DNA of 61,418 nt from Bacteroides sp. SM23_62_1 (GTDB taxonomy: Bacteria > Bacteroidota > Bacteroidia > Bacteroidales > SM23-62): contig LJUQ01000012.1 of NCBI GenBank assembly GCA_001304505.1, positions 1 to 61,418 of the forward strand, written 5' to 3'. Shown here piece by piece: positions 45,101 through 53,944 of the stretch (position 1 is its first letter; the number at the start of each line of letters is the position of its first letter). The position numbers and the translations under genes are program-made. Under the pieces are notes generated by a model, which searched no databases, had not been told where the DNA came from, and saw nothing but the letters and a program-made list of their open reading frames with translations.

Positions 45101-46451
45101 ATTTTTTTAATTTATGATACAGGGTTGTTCTTGAGATGCCCAGTTCTCTGGCAGTATCTTTATACCTTCCATTATTCTTAACCAGTGCTTTCTCGATAGC
45201 TACCCGTTCAATATCCTCCAGCTTAAGACTCTCCTGCTGCAAGGAAAGAGATGTCTGGAAAGAAAAATCGTCAGGTGATAAAACATTCGATTCACACAGA
45301 ATGACAGCATTTTCAATAGCATGTTGTAACTCCCTCACATTCCCGGGCCACGAATAGTGTTTGAGTTTTTCCATTGCCCGTTGTTCAATTCTTAGGTTTT
45401 GTTTCTGATATTTCGTTGAATATTTAATAAGAAAATATTCCGTTAACAAAAGCAGGTCATTACCCCTCTCACGCAGTGGTGGTAATTCAATCTGGACTGT
45501 GTTGATCCTGTAAAATAAATCCTGCCTGAAAAGGTTCTCTTCTATTAACCTTATAAGGTTCTGATTTGTTGCAGAAATTAATCTGATATCTATTCCAATA
45601 GGTTTATTTGATCCGATTCGTGTGATTTCCCTGTTTTGAAGGACGGTTAGAATTTTGGATTGCAATGAGTGAGGGAGATTCCCAATTTCATCCAGGAAAA
45701 GAGTTCCTCCTGAAGCAGTCTCAAATTTTCCTTCCCGATCTGACCGGGCATCTGTGAAGGCACCTTTCGTATGACCGAACAACTCACTTTCAAAGAGTGT
45801 CGGACTGAGGGATGCCAGGTCAACACTTACAAAATTTTCATCTGTCCTTGTTGATTGTCTGTGTATTTCCCTGGCCACCAGGTCCTTACCTGTGCCATTC
45901 TCTCCAAGAATCAATACATTGGCATCCGTCACTGCTACTTTTTTAATTATTTTAAATACCTGTATTACCGGGGGGGATTCTCCAATGAATCCGGGGTAGA
46001 ATCTATCAATATCTTCCTTCAGAGTTTGATTCCTGTTTTCCATTTCCAGTTTTCTCACTTTTATTTTTGATTGTCGCAGCTTATAGGCAGTCTTTAATGT
46101 GCCGATCAGCTTGTCACTGTTCCATGGTTTCTGAATAAAATCAGTTGCTCCCAATTTCATTGCTCTCACAGCAATGTCAACATCTCCATAAGCAGTTATG
46201 GGAATTACAACAGCGTCCCTGTCGTGGCGAAGAATTTTTTTCAGCCAGTAAAATCCTTCTTCACCTGTGTTGGCCCCTGCTTTAAAGTTCATATCAAGAA
46301 GAATCATATCATAAGATTCCAGTACCAGATGTTCTATTATTTTTTTGGGATCCGGTAATGTCACTACCTTTTCAAATTCATACTTCAGCAATAATTCAAG
46401 CGATTCCAGTACATGAATATCATCATCGACGATCAGTATTTTTCCAGACAT
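45087..46451 (-). CDS. NtrC-family sigma-54-dependent response regulator
   Basis: 454 residues. Receiver domain (ILIVDDDIHVLESLE; phospho-Asp in ILLDMNF), AAA+ domain with Walker A GENGTGKD, the sigma-54 contact loop GAFTDA (consensus GAFTGA), Walker B-like GGTLFLDEIGNL and arginine-finger region, and a C-terminal Fis-type helix-turn-helix (RYKDTARELGISRTTLYHKL). Known: needs sigma-54 to activate transcription; the only rpoN seen here is broken. It overlaps the kinase gene by 14 nt and diverges from the FtsX-like permease gene, a probable target, though no -24/-12 promoter was found there. Confidence 0.95.
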   Translation of the reverse strand: MSGKILIVDDDIHVLESLELLLKYEFEKVVTLPDPKKIIEHLVLESYDMILLDMNFKAGANTGEEGFYWLKKILRHDRDAVVIPITAYGDVDIAVRAMKLGATDFIQKPWNSDKLIGTLKTAYKLRQSKIKVRKLEMENRNQTLKEDIDRFYPGFIGESPPVIQVFKIIKKVAVTDANVLILGENGTGKDLVAREIHRQSTRTDENFVSVDLASLSPTLFESELFGHTKGAFTDARSDREGKFETASGGTLFLDEIGNLPHSLQSKILTVLQNREITRIGSNKPIGIDIRLISATNQNLIRLIEENLFRQDLFYRINTVQIELPPLRERGNDLLLLTEYFLIKYSTKYQKQNLRIEQRAMEKLKHYSWPGNVRELQHAIENAVILCESNVLSPDDFSFQTSLSLQQESLKLEDIERVAIEKALVKNNGRYKDTARELGISRTTLYHKLKKYEIQ

Positions 46452-46929
46452 TGATTTTTCTTTAAATTATAATATTTGACATATTTATTACCCTTGCAAT
46501 ACCTTAATTGCGAAACTGGTTAAGGTCTTTTGAAAGCTTGTAAAGGTTCGGGGGGGTGTCACAACTTCAATAAATAGCTAAAATATCACTTCACCCCCCT
46601 CCAATCCTCCCCCCTAAAAGGGGGAGGCCGTAGGGGGTCCCTGTTCCCCTTCCCACTTCATGGGAAGGGGATAGGGTATGGAGTGAAGTTGAGAACTATA
46701 TTCTGTAAAATCTCCATCGTCTCTGAATGAAAAAGTAGTTATTACACAGCCCCAAATAAATTTTATGATCAAATGATAAAATTACATCAAAATGTTAAAA
46801 AATTAAACATTCTGCGTTCAATATTTGAACATATTTTATTTGTTTTTTGATGAATAAAATTATAAATTGCTGATATTCAGACAAAAGAATGAGATGGTAT
46901 AAAATTTGAATTTGTGTTTTAAAAAATAT
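46452..46929. other. Gene-free 478-nt divergent region
   Basis: Lies between the response-regulator start and the permease start. It is AT-rich apart from the C/G-rich block at about 46594-46676 (two hairpins). No protein frame with a plausible start was seen, and no GG-N10-GC sigma-54 promoter was identified by eye. Confidence 0.6.
46606..46670. repeat. C/G-rich double hairpin repeat
   Basis: CCTCCCCC (46606-46613) pairs with GGGGGAGG (46620-46627); then CCCCTTCCCA (46646-46655) pairs perfectly with TGGGAAGGGG (46661-46670) around CTTCA. The base composition contrasts sharply with the flanking AT-rich DNA, suggesting an inserted dispersed repeat. Confidence 0.7.
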
Positions 46930-49311
46930 ATGTGGGGAAATTATATTAAAACAGCTTTCCGCAACCTGGTCAGGCATCGTTCATACACGATTGTAAACGT
47001 ACTTGGACTTTCATTTGGACTGGCCATATTTATAGCACTTGCCCTTTATATCCAGTTTGAACTCAGTTTTGACAATTTTCATAAAAATGCAGACCGGCTG
47101 TACCGGATTGAACAGATCATGAACGCCGGTGGAAGGATTGAGCGGATGACCGGTTTGCCTACCCCTTTATGGAAGGCTTTAAAGGATGAGTTCCCGGAGA
47201 TAGAGGCTTCCATGCGCCTGGTTAATTCACAGATAACGCTTACTGATACTGAAAATAAAGCCTTTAATGTTAATGCATATTATGTGGAGGAAGACTTTCT
47301 AAAAGCCTTTACTTTCCCTTTGTTCAAAGGAGATGTTGATAATGCATTAACTGATCTTCAGGGTGTTGTACTTACGCAGGAAACAGCCCAGAAATTATTT
47401 GGTGAGGAAGATCCCTTTGAAAAACCATATGAAATTAATGGAACCCCTTTTAAAGTAACAGGGATCCTGTATGATATACCAAAAAATTCTCACCTGGATT
47501 TTGATTTGTTGATTCCGGTTAATGTTATAGGCGAAATACCATTTACATATTGGGGAGATAACTGGGTTCATCTGTATGTTATGTTAAAACCGGGGCAACA
47601 GATGGAGGAATTCAGGTTAAAAATCAGGTACATCCTGAAAAAATTTATTGATGAGGAGATTCTTAACGAGCTCGATGCACGTCCGATAAGGGATATTCAC
47701 CTGTATGCAGATGTGCCTGACGACTTTGCTGTTATTGGCAGTATCCAGAATGTTTATATTCTTTTTGCCATTGCTTTGTTTTTATTGCTGATGGCAGGTG
47801 TAAATTTCACTAATCTATCAATAGCATATTCTTCTGTTAGAACACATGAAGTTGCCATACGGAAAGTTTCTGGCGGGACAAGGTCCCTTTTATTAACACA
47901 ATTCCTTGGAGAATCACTTATAATGGTTATCATTTCCTTGTTTCTGGGATTTGTAATCTTTGAATCTATTCTCCCATGGTTTAATCATATAGTAAGTCGT
48001 GAACTGGATTTTAAATACCTGCATAACCTCCCCTTATTTTTTCTTATTTTTTTCATAGGAATTATTCTTGGAATCTTATCAGGGATCTATCCTGCCATTT
48101 TGATCTCCGGATTTAAACCTATCTCAATTCTTCGTAAACAGGATACCGGCGGAAGTAGAAATCCAACTCTTAGGAAAGTTTTAATCTGTATACAATTTTT
48201 CATTTCAGTTGTGTTGATTGTAGGTGCTATCGGAGTAGTCAGGCAGACCTATTATCTGAAAAATAAAAATCTCGGTTTTAATCCGGAACAGGTTGTGAGA
48301 GTATATCTCAATGATTCTTCCATGTTACATATCAATACATTCAGAGAACAACTTCTAAGGGATCCAAGGATTATCGACGCTTCTGTTCATGATTATGCAG
48401 TATGCAATTCGGAAAACTGGACAGGCATTGTGTGGGAGGGAGTACCTGAAGGAGAGTTCATCCGTATTAATATTAATTATACCGACCAACATTATCTTAA
48501 TACCTATGAAATAAAACTAACTGAAGGGGAAGGTTTTAAAGGTCCGCAGAGAGATACTTTAAACGAAAATAACCAGGTTATTTTAAACCGGGCTGCCCTG
48601 AACAGTATGAGCCTCCAGGATCCCATTGGGAAAAAAATATATTATTTCCGCGATTATAAACGCTATAAAGTAACTACTGCAACAATTGTGGGTATTGTGG
48701 AAGATTATCATTTCTTATCCGCTCATAATCTTATTACTCCGGTTATGCTCAGATTATACAATGGTGAGATGGTGGGCTGGAGTATATCCATCAGGCTGGA
48801 TGGCACAGATATGAAAAATACGCTGGATGAAATACGGAAGGTATATGAAATGTTTTACCCTGATCAGATATTTGACTTTGAATTTGTTGATGAATTCCAT
48901 GCAAGGATGTACCTTGAAGAAGACAAACTGGCAAGAATCGTCTTTTATCTCTCTCTGCTGGCGGTCGTAATTGCCTGCCTGGGAGTATATGGACTTGTCG
49001 CTTTCATAACTTCCCGGAGAACCCGGGAAGTGGGGATCAGGAAAGTGATGGGTGCCAGCTTTGCAACTATCACCGGTGTCTTTGCCAGAGAATTTCTATG
49101 GCTCATTGTCATTGGTAATCTCCTTGCCTGGCCCATAGCATATTACCTTGTAAGAAACTGGTTACAGTCTTTCCCATACAGGGTGGATTTTTCCTCCGTA
49201 CCTTATTTAGTGGCTTTCCTGTTAACGTTGCTTTTTGCTGTTCTCAGCATGCTATACCAGATATTCAGGGTTTCAAGAATCAATCCTGCAGACAGTTTGA
49301 GATATGAATAA
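46930..49311 (+). CDS. FtsX/MacB-type ABC transporter permease
   Basis: 793 residues from the ATG at 46930 (MWGNYIKTAFRNLVRHR, the usual N-terminus for this group); an upstream TTG in frame would add eight atypical residues. TM1 at about 20-42, then a periplasmic MacB-type domain, three membrane segments, a second periplasmic domain and three C-terminal membrane segments; FtsX motifs HEVAIRKVSGGTRSLLLTQF and REVGIRKVMGASFATI appear twice, as expected for a fused double-unit permease. Known: such proteins export peptides or lipoproteins or act mechanically with a cytoplasmic ATPase. No ATPase gene is adjacent; the divergent two-component pair probably controls it. Confidence 0.9.
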   Translation: MWGNYIKTAFRNLVRHRSYTIVNVLGLSFGLAIFIALALYIQFELSFDNFHKNADRLYRIEQIMNAGGRIERMTGLPTPLWKALKDEFPEIEASMRLVNSQITLTDTENKAFNVNAYYVEEDFLKAFTFPLFKGDVDNALTDLQGVVLTQETAQKLFGEEDPFEKPYEINGTPFKVTGILYDIPKNSHLDFDLLIPVNVIGEIPFTYWGDNWVHLYVMLKPGQQMEEFRLKIRYILKKFIDEEILNELDARPIRDIHLYADVPDDFAVIGSIQNVYILFAIALFLLLMAGVNFTNLSIAYSSVRTHEVAIRKVSGGTRSLLLTQFLGESLIMVIISLFLGFVIFESILPWFNHIVSRELDFKYLHNLPLFFLIFFIGIILGILSGIYPAILISGFKPISILRKQDTGGSRNPTLRKVLICIQFFISVVLIVGAIGVVRQTYYLKNKNLGFNPEQVVRVYLNDSSMLHINTFREQLLRDPRIIDASVHDYAVCNSENWTGIVWEGVPEGEFIRININYTDQHYLNTYEIKLTEGEGFKGPQRDTLNENNQVILNRAALNSMSLQDPIGKKIYYFRDYKRYKVTTATIVGIVEDYHFLSAHNLITPVMLRLYNGEMVGWSISIRLDGTDMKNTLDEIRKVYEMFYPDQIFDFEFVDEFHARMYLEEDKLARIVFYLSLLAVVIACLGVYGLVAFITSRRTREVGIRKVMGASFATITGVFAREFLWLIVIGNLLAWPIAYYLVRNWLQSFPYRVDFSSVPYLVAFLLTLLFAVLSMLYQIFRVSRINPADSLRYE

Positions 49312-49433
49312 GAATTTACGGTAACGAAGCAACAAGATGTCGGTTCCTGATAATGCTATGAAAATTTTATTGAATGATTTATGTTCAAGGATATTTAATT
49401 CTGCATAAATTTATTCTTTAAATACAGACTGTT

Positions 49434-50306
49434 ATGCAAAAACCAATCCTGAAATTTCTCAATTTCCCACTTGTTAGAATTATTGTTGGAATACTTATAT
49501 GTATTGCGGTTCCTCTGCTGTTAAACAGATTCGCTCTTAAACCACTATTCAATGCTCTGGGAATTGAAGAAACCTTAAACCGTTGTCTCCGGGCTGTCCT
49601 GACACTTTTAATCCTGATGCCATATTTATACTGGCTCTTTTACAACAAGCTGGAAAAACGGGAAATTACCGAGCTGGGAAAAAAGGGATTGGTAAAAGAT
49701 TTGCTGGCTGGGCTTTTATTATCAGCAGGAACAATATCACTGATTCTACTTTTCCTGGCAATATTTGGTTTCTTTAAGATAGAATCCTTCAGCCCTCAAA
49801 TTTCTTTGATTCCACTTTTTATCATGATGATAAGTCTGGTATTTGTTGAAGAATTATTATTCAGGGGGATTATTTACCGGATTATTGAAAATAGCCTTGG
49901 AACAAACCTGTCTCTTGTAATCTCAGGTTTACTGTTCGGCCTATTTCATATTACAAATGAAAGTATGACCATTCAAAGTTTTTTCGCAGTAGTGATTGGT
50001 GGAATGATGGTTGGTATAATGTTCACTTTTGCAAAAAGATTATGGCTCCCGGTATTTTTTCATTTTGGCTGGAATTTTACACAGGTATTATATGGAGTTA
50101 CATTATCCGGAACAGATGAATATAAAGTTGATGCTCTTTTTAAAAGTAATCTATCGGGACCTGATTTACTAACAGGAGGAAAATTCGGCCCCGAAAACTC
50201 TATAGCAACAATTATTCTTACTTTCGTATTATTCCTGGTTTTCTATTGGCTTAGCTACAAAAAAAATAAAATTGTCCGTGCCTCCTTTCAAAAACATGAT
50301 TTATAA
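49434..50306 (+). CDS. CPBP-family intramembrane metalloprotease
   Basis: 290 residues, about eight membrane segments. Abi/CAAX protease motifs: EELLFRGIIYRII (EExxxR), GLLFGLFHI (FxxxH) and HFGWNF (HxxxN). Known: CPBP proteases process prenylated or bacteriocin-related peptides or regulate membrane proteins in bacteria; the substrate is unknown. It sits 122 nt after the permease gene and may belong to the same unit. Confidence 0.88.
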   Translation: MQKPILKFLNFPLVRIIVGILICIAVPLLLNRFALKPLFNALGIEETLNRCLRAVLTLLILMPYLYWLFYNKLEKREITELGKKGLVKDLLAGLLLSAGTISLILLFLAIFGFFKIESFSPQISLIPLFIMMISLVFVEELLFRGIIYRIIENSLGTNLSLVISGLLFGLFHITNESMTIQSFFAVVIGGMMVGIMFTFAKRLWLPVFFHFGWNFTQVLYGVTLSGTDEYKVDALFKSNLSGPDLLTGGKFGPENSIATIILTFVLFLVFYWLSYKKNKIVRASFQKHDL

Positions 50307-50466
50307 AAATCAGTCGACCAATACTGAAGAAGTCTAAAATCTGTTTATACGCTGTTTGAATATTAACAATTCATTACCTGTAATTGTTGATAATATCTGT
50401 TATACCACAGTTAATCCTGATTTGCCGATTTAATAATTTCGCATAACAAATTTAATGCCCTGACAG

Positions 50467-50904
50467 ATGAAACATATTATAATACTATTATTCCTTGTAT
50501 TGATTTTTACAGGCTGCGGCGGTCCCCAGAAATCAGCTATCGCGCCGGATCATTCAAAACAAACAGCGAAAACGTCTGTAACCGAAATGAGTCCTGAAAA
50601 AGCTGTTGAACAACAAATTATTGAAATAGAAGAGAAGCTGGTACCTGTCAATAACCTTCCACCCGATCCAGCCAGGTATTTTGTCATAATCGGGAGTTTC
50701 AGGATCCCGGAAAATGCGACTAACTATCAGAAAGAGATTGAAAAGGATGGATTTTTATCCGACCTGTTAAAAAATGAAGCAGGTTTGTACAGGGTTTCAG
50801 TAATGGCTACGGATGATATTCTGAAAGCCAGAAATGAAATCAAAAGAATCCGTACAAATTATCCTAAATATTATGATGCCTGGCTGCTTATTCAGGAAAA
50901 ATAA
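50467..50904 (+). CDS. SPOR-domain lipoprotein
   Basis: 145 residues. Lipoprotein signal peptide (LVLIFTGC, Cys17), a Ser/Thr/Gln-rich linker and a SPOR-like domain (about 70-145): PARYFVIIGSFRIPENATNYQKEI ... LYRVSVMATDDILKARNEIKRI. Known: SPOR domains bind denuded septal peptidoglycan glycan strands. Inferred: outer- or inner-membrane lipoprotein acting near the septum. Single gene. Confidence 0.85.
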   Translation: MKHIIILLFLVLIFTGCGGPQKSAIAPDHSKQTAKTSVTEMSPEKAVEQQIIEIEEKLVPVNNLPPDPARYFVIIGSFRIPENATNYQKEIEKDGFLSDLLKNEAGLYRVSVMATDDILKARNEIKRIRTNYPKYYDAWLLIQEK

Positions 50905-51107
50905 TACCTGTGCCCGATAATTATAATCATAACGAATTGTAGGATCAAACCCGCGTTATTAAAAATCAACCAGAGTTGTTTGTTGCGGTTTGGGATGTAA
51001 CTTTTAACCAGCAACTTGGAGTAATTAATTTTGGCATAACAGTATTTCCCGAAAAATATTGACAGGTTAACACAATTATTTACTGCTTCCCCTGTTATAT
51101 CCAACAA
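50892..51107 (-). CDS. Doubtful small membrane ORF
   Basis: Seventy-one codons from a TTG, with one hydrophobic segment (GLILQFVMIIIIG) and neighbour-like codon use, overlapping the SPOR gene end by 13 nt. No family recognised, no clear start context. It is the only candidate in the 304-nt gap 50905-51208. It may be a remnant or noise. Confidence 0.2.
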   Translation of the reverse strand: MLDITGEAVNNCVNLSIFFGKYCYAKINYSKLLVKSYIPNRNKQLWLIFNNAGLILQFVMIIIIGHRYYFS

Positions 51108-51208
51108 TATATTTTCTGTAAATATTAAGTGTTATATTTATAGTATCATGATTCTAGAATAATCTTACAAAATAAATTTATGCTATCAGCTGTTTTAAGT
51201 GTTGCTTC

Positions 51209-52090
51209 ATGAAAAATGAGAAAAAGACAGTTGCATTAGTCTCGGTTTTTGCTGCAGTTTTCCTATCCGGATTTAAATTAATAGTCGGTTTATTAACAGG
51301 TAGCCTGGGAATTCTTTCGGAAGCATTGCATTCGATTCTGGACTTATTTGCTGCAGTGATAACTTATTTTTCAGTCAGGATATCCGATAAACCTGCTGAT
51401 CGCGAACATCATTTCGGACATGGAAAAGTTGAAAATTTATCTGCTTTTATTGAGACTATTTTATTATTTATCACCTGTGTCTGGATTATATATGAGGCAA
51501 TAAGCCGGCTTTCTACCGGACAGACTCATATTGAGGTCAATGCCTGGAGTTATATTGTCGTGATCTGCTCTATTGTTATTAATATCTGGAGAACACGTGC
51601 TCTCAGGAGAGTTGCAAGAAAATACAACAGCCAGGCTCTGGAAGCTGATGCATTACATTTTTCTTCAGATATATGGAGTTCTGCGGTTGTATTTCTTGGA
51701 TTAATCTGTGCTCAATTTGGATTTTTCTTTGCTGACCCCATTGCTGCACTATTTGTGGCAGTAATCATCCTTTATGCTACATACAAACTGGGTAAAAAGT
51801 CTATTGAAGTACTTCTGGATACCGCTCCAAGAAGCACCTATTATAAGATCGAAACTGCGATCCGGGGGATAAAAGAAATAACAAACTATCACGATATAAA
51901 AATCAGAACTTCAGGTGCCGACACTTTTATTGAGGTCACTATCCATGTTAATCCCGACCTGAATATTCAGCAGGCCCATGAGATATCTCACAAGGTTGAA
52001 AGCGAAATCTCCAAGATTGTTGAAAGGTGTGAAATCCATGTCCATGCAGAACCGGAAGGATTATCAGAAGATGCGGCTAACACTTTATAA
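51209..52090 (+). CDS. Cation diffusion facilitator (CDF) metal transporter
   Basis: 293 residues, six membrane segments. CDF signatures: SEALHSILDLFAAVITYFSVRISDKPADREHHFGHGKVENLSAF (shown in part) with the HxxxD and HHFGHGKxE metal-site residues, EADALHFSSDIWSS as the second site, and a C-terminal cytoplasmic domain ending EVTIHVNPDLNIQQAHEIS. Known: export Zn2+, Fe2+, Co2+ or Mn2+ from the cytoplasm by proton antiport. Metal specificity not determined. Confidence 0.93.
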   Translation: MKNEKKTVALVSVFAAVFLSGFKLIVGLLTGSLGILSEALHSILDLFAAVITYFSVRISDKPADREHHFGHGKVENLSAFIETILLFITCVWIIYEAISRLSTGQTHIEVNAWSYIVVICSIVINIWRTRALRRVARKYNSQALEADALHFSSDIWSSAVVFLGLICAQFGFFFADPIAALFVAVIILYATYKLGKKSIEVLLDTAPRSTYYKIETAIRGIKEITNYHDIKIRTSGADTFIEVTIHVNPDLNIQQAHEISHKVESEISKIVERCEIHVHAEPEGLSEDAANTL

Positions 52091-52136
52091 CTAAACATCA
52101 GCATTAGCAGGTAATATATTCATCATCCCCTTTATG

Positions 52137-52159
52137 TCTCCCCAGCAGGCAGGGGGAGA
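52137..52159. repeat. GC-rich hairpin between convergent genes
   Basis: TCTCCCC (52137-52143) pairs with GGGGAGA (52153-52159) around AGCAGGCAG. It is followed by GCCCGCAAAGCGGAC. It lies between the CDF gene and the convergent aminotransferase and resembles the GCAGGCAG repeats at 20961 and 32903. Confidence 0.55.
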
Positions 52160-52236
52160 TGCCCGCAAAGCGGACAGTGGGGATCAAGCAGAATTCAAAC
52201 CTATACTTTGTGTTGGTAGATTAATCCATACTTGTA

Positions 52237-53526
52237 CTACAATGCTGCCAGCCAGTCACCCAGAAGATCAAAAGCCTTTACCAGCTTCGGGCAGTTTTCT
52301 TTCATAAAGGTTGAATTAAGTTCTTTCTCAACGGGTATTTTCCCGGAAGTTTCCAGAGCATTTGCACCGTCAAAGTCTACATATGAAATACGTGTGGTCA
52401 GCTCTTCAGGTGGCCTTCCAAAATCGCTTCCGGGTAACATGGCTACACCTGTTTTTTCAAGTATTCTTTTGCATAATTCCCCGGAGGTGTAAATACCATA
52501 TTTTTCAAGTTTTCCCCTGTATGGATTGAAGTCAGGGAACAGATAAAAGGCACCCTGTGGCAGTTGTATATCAATTTCCATATTCCGCAGCTTATCTACC
52601 AGAACCTTAGCAATAGTTTTTAAAATCCTGCGCGAGTGCAAAAGGTAATTCTCAATCTCGGAATTTTCTTCAAAAGCTGTAATGGCAGCATATTGTATCG
52701 GGGATGATGTTGCTGTGTAAGTTTCACTCGCTACACTGGCAATAGCATCCAGCAACCACCGCAGCTTCGCCGGAAAGGTAAAACATCCCAGCCTCCATCC
52801 ACCTGCTCCACACCATTTGCTCATTCCAGAACTTACAATTGTCCCTTCCGGGTAATAATTAGCAACTGAAACATGTTTACCATTATGATGAATCAACCCA
52901 TAAATCTCATCTGACACCAGGATTACACCATATCGCCTGGCCACATGTGCCAGCCTCTCGAGTCTCTCAAGGGGATAGGTATATCCGGTAGGATTGGCAG
53001 GGTAGTTCAGAATAGCTATTCGTGGCCTGGTCGGGTCCGTTCTGCATATCATTTCAAGCATGTCGGGGCTTAAACGCCAGTTGTTATCAGCTTTTGTCGG
53101 AATCCAGTTGACATTCCTTCCCACAATCCTGGCCTGGGGTGAGTAGGACACCCAGCTGGGTGTGGGTATAATCAAATCACCGTAATACACGAGCTGAAGG
53201 AGAAAGATCAGTTCTTTTGACCCGGGGCCAATCAATACATCCTCCGGGGTGCATCTCAGGTTATGTTTCCTCAGGTTAAAATTCGCAATAGCCTCCTGCA
53301 GCTCAGGTAATCCTTTAACCGGAAGGTATTCTTTCTGATGTGCATTCTGCCTAAGGGCTTCCACAACGGGTTCAGGGACCGGAAAAGGTGATTGGCCAAG
53401 TCCTAGCTTAAATACCTCTCTACCTTCTTTAATCATCCTGTTGCTCATTTCATTGATGGCCAGCGTCGCTGACGGCCCCATTCCCCTGATATTAAGGTTG
53501 ATATTTATGTGAAGCTTGTCACGCAT
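52237..53526 (-). CDS. PLP-dependent aminotransferase, class I/II
   Basis: 429 residues. Fold type I features: substrate/PLP segment GPGSKELIFLLQLVYYGD, NYPANPTGYTY (Asn for PLP ring), VSDEIYGLIHH (PLP Asp/Tyr) and the Schiff-base Lys in SSGMSKWCGAGGWRLG (about residue 234). Known: transfers amino groups between amino and keto acids; aspartate/aromatic or methionine-type substrates are possible. The next gene is divergent across 418 nt. Confidence 0.92.
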   Translation of the reverse strand: MRDKLHININLNIRGMGPSATLAINEMSNRMIKEGREVFKLGLGQSPFPVPEPVVEALRQNAHQKEYLPVKGLPELQEAIANFNLRKHNLRCTPEDVLIGPGSKELIFLLQLVYYGDLIIPTPSWVSYSPQARIVGRNVNWIPTKADNNWRLSPDMLEMICRTDPTRPRIAILNYPANPTGYTYPLERLERLAHVARRYGVILVSDEIYGLIHHNGKHVSVANYYPEGTIVSSGMSKWCGAGGWRLGCFTFPAKLRWLLDAIASVASETYTATSSPIQYAAITAFEENSEIENYLLHSRRILKTIAKVLVDKLRNMEIDIQLPQGAFYLFPDFNPYRGKLEKYGIYTSGELCKRILEKTGVAMLPGSDFGRPPEELTTRISYVDFDGANALETSGKIPVEKELNSTFMKENCPKLVKAFDLLGDWLAAL

Positions 53527-53944
53527 TTATTGTTGTAAAATATAGATGAAATGAAGATTAACCTTCAAAAACTAATAAAGATAATGAACGATCTCTTTCT
53601 AAGATACCTGATAATATCCTGATTTATCAACATCATTTTAATACCCTGTTGCAGTGTTTTTGTCGCCGGGTCACAATCCCTTTTCTGCAGAACATTAAAT
53701 GTTTTCCGGGGATTGTGTCATAACTAATTTCAATAGTGGTTGACTTTAGACGGACCTTTTGTAATATTATAAGCCTATTGCGGAGTTCGACTTTCAGCCG
53801 GGACGTTTCTTTTTACAGCGACTGTTCACAGAGCCCGGCTCTCCAGCCATAACATTCATATTACCGACGAAAGTAGTTCTGATTTCCTTTAAGTACATTA
53901 AAATGATTGTGTAAATTTATCCAATCATAATCAAAAACTCAGTC
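53527..53944. other. Gene-free 418-nt divergent region
   Basis: No plausible frame was seen. It contains one inverted repeat, CACAATCCC (53672-53680) with GGGATTGTG (53709-53717), and a GC-richer patch at about 53775-53850. Presumed to hold promoters for both flanking genes, but no clear -7 box was found. Confidence 0.5.

Noticed and set aside
46452..46929. Sigma-54 promoter for the permease
   Set aside because: No GG-N10-GC pair with suitable context was found on either strand by eye.
46795..46977. 60-codon minus-strand frame near the permease start
   Set aside because: AT-rich low-complexity sequence overlapping the permease start, no motif and no plausible start signal.
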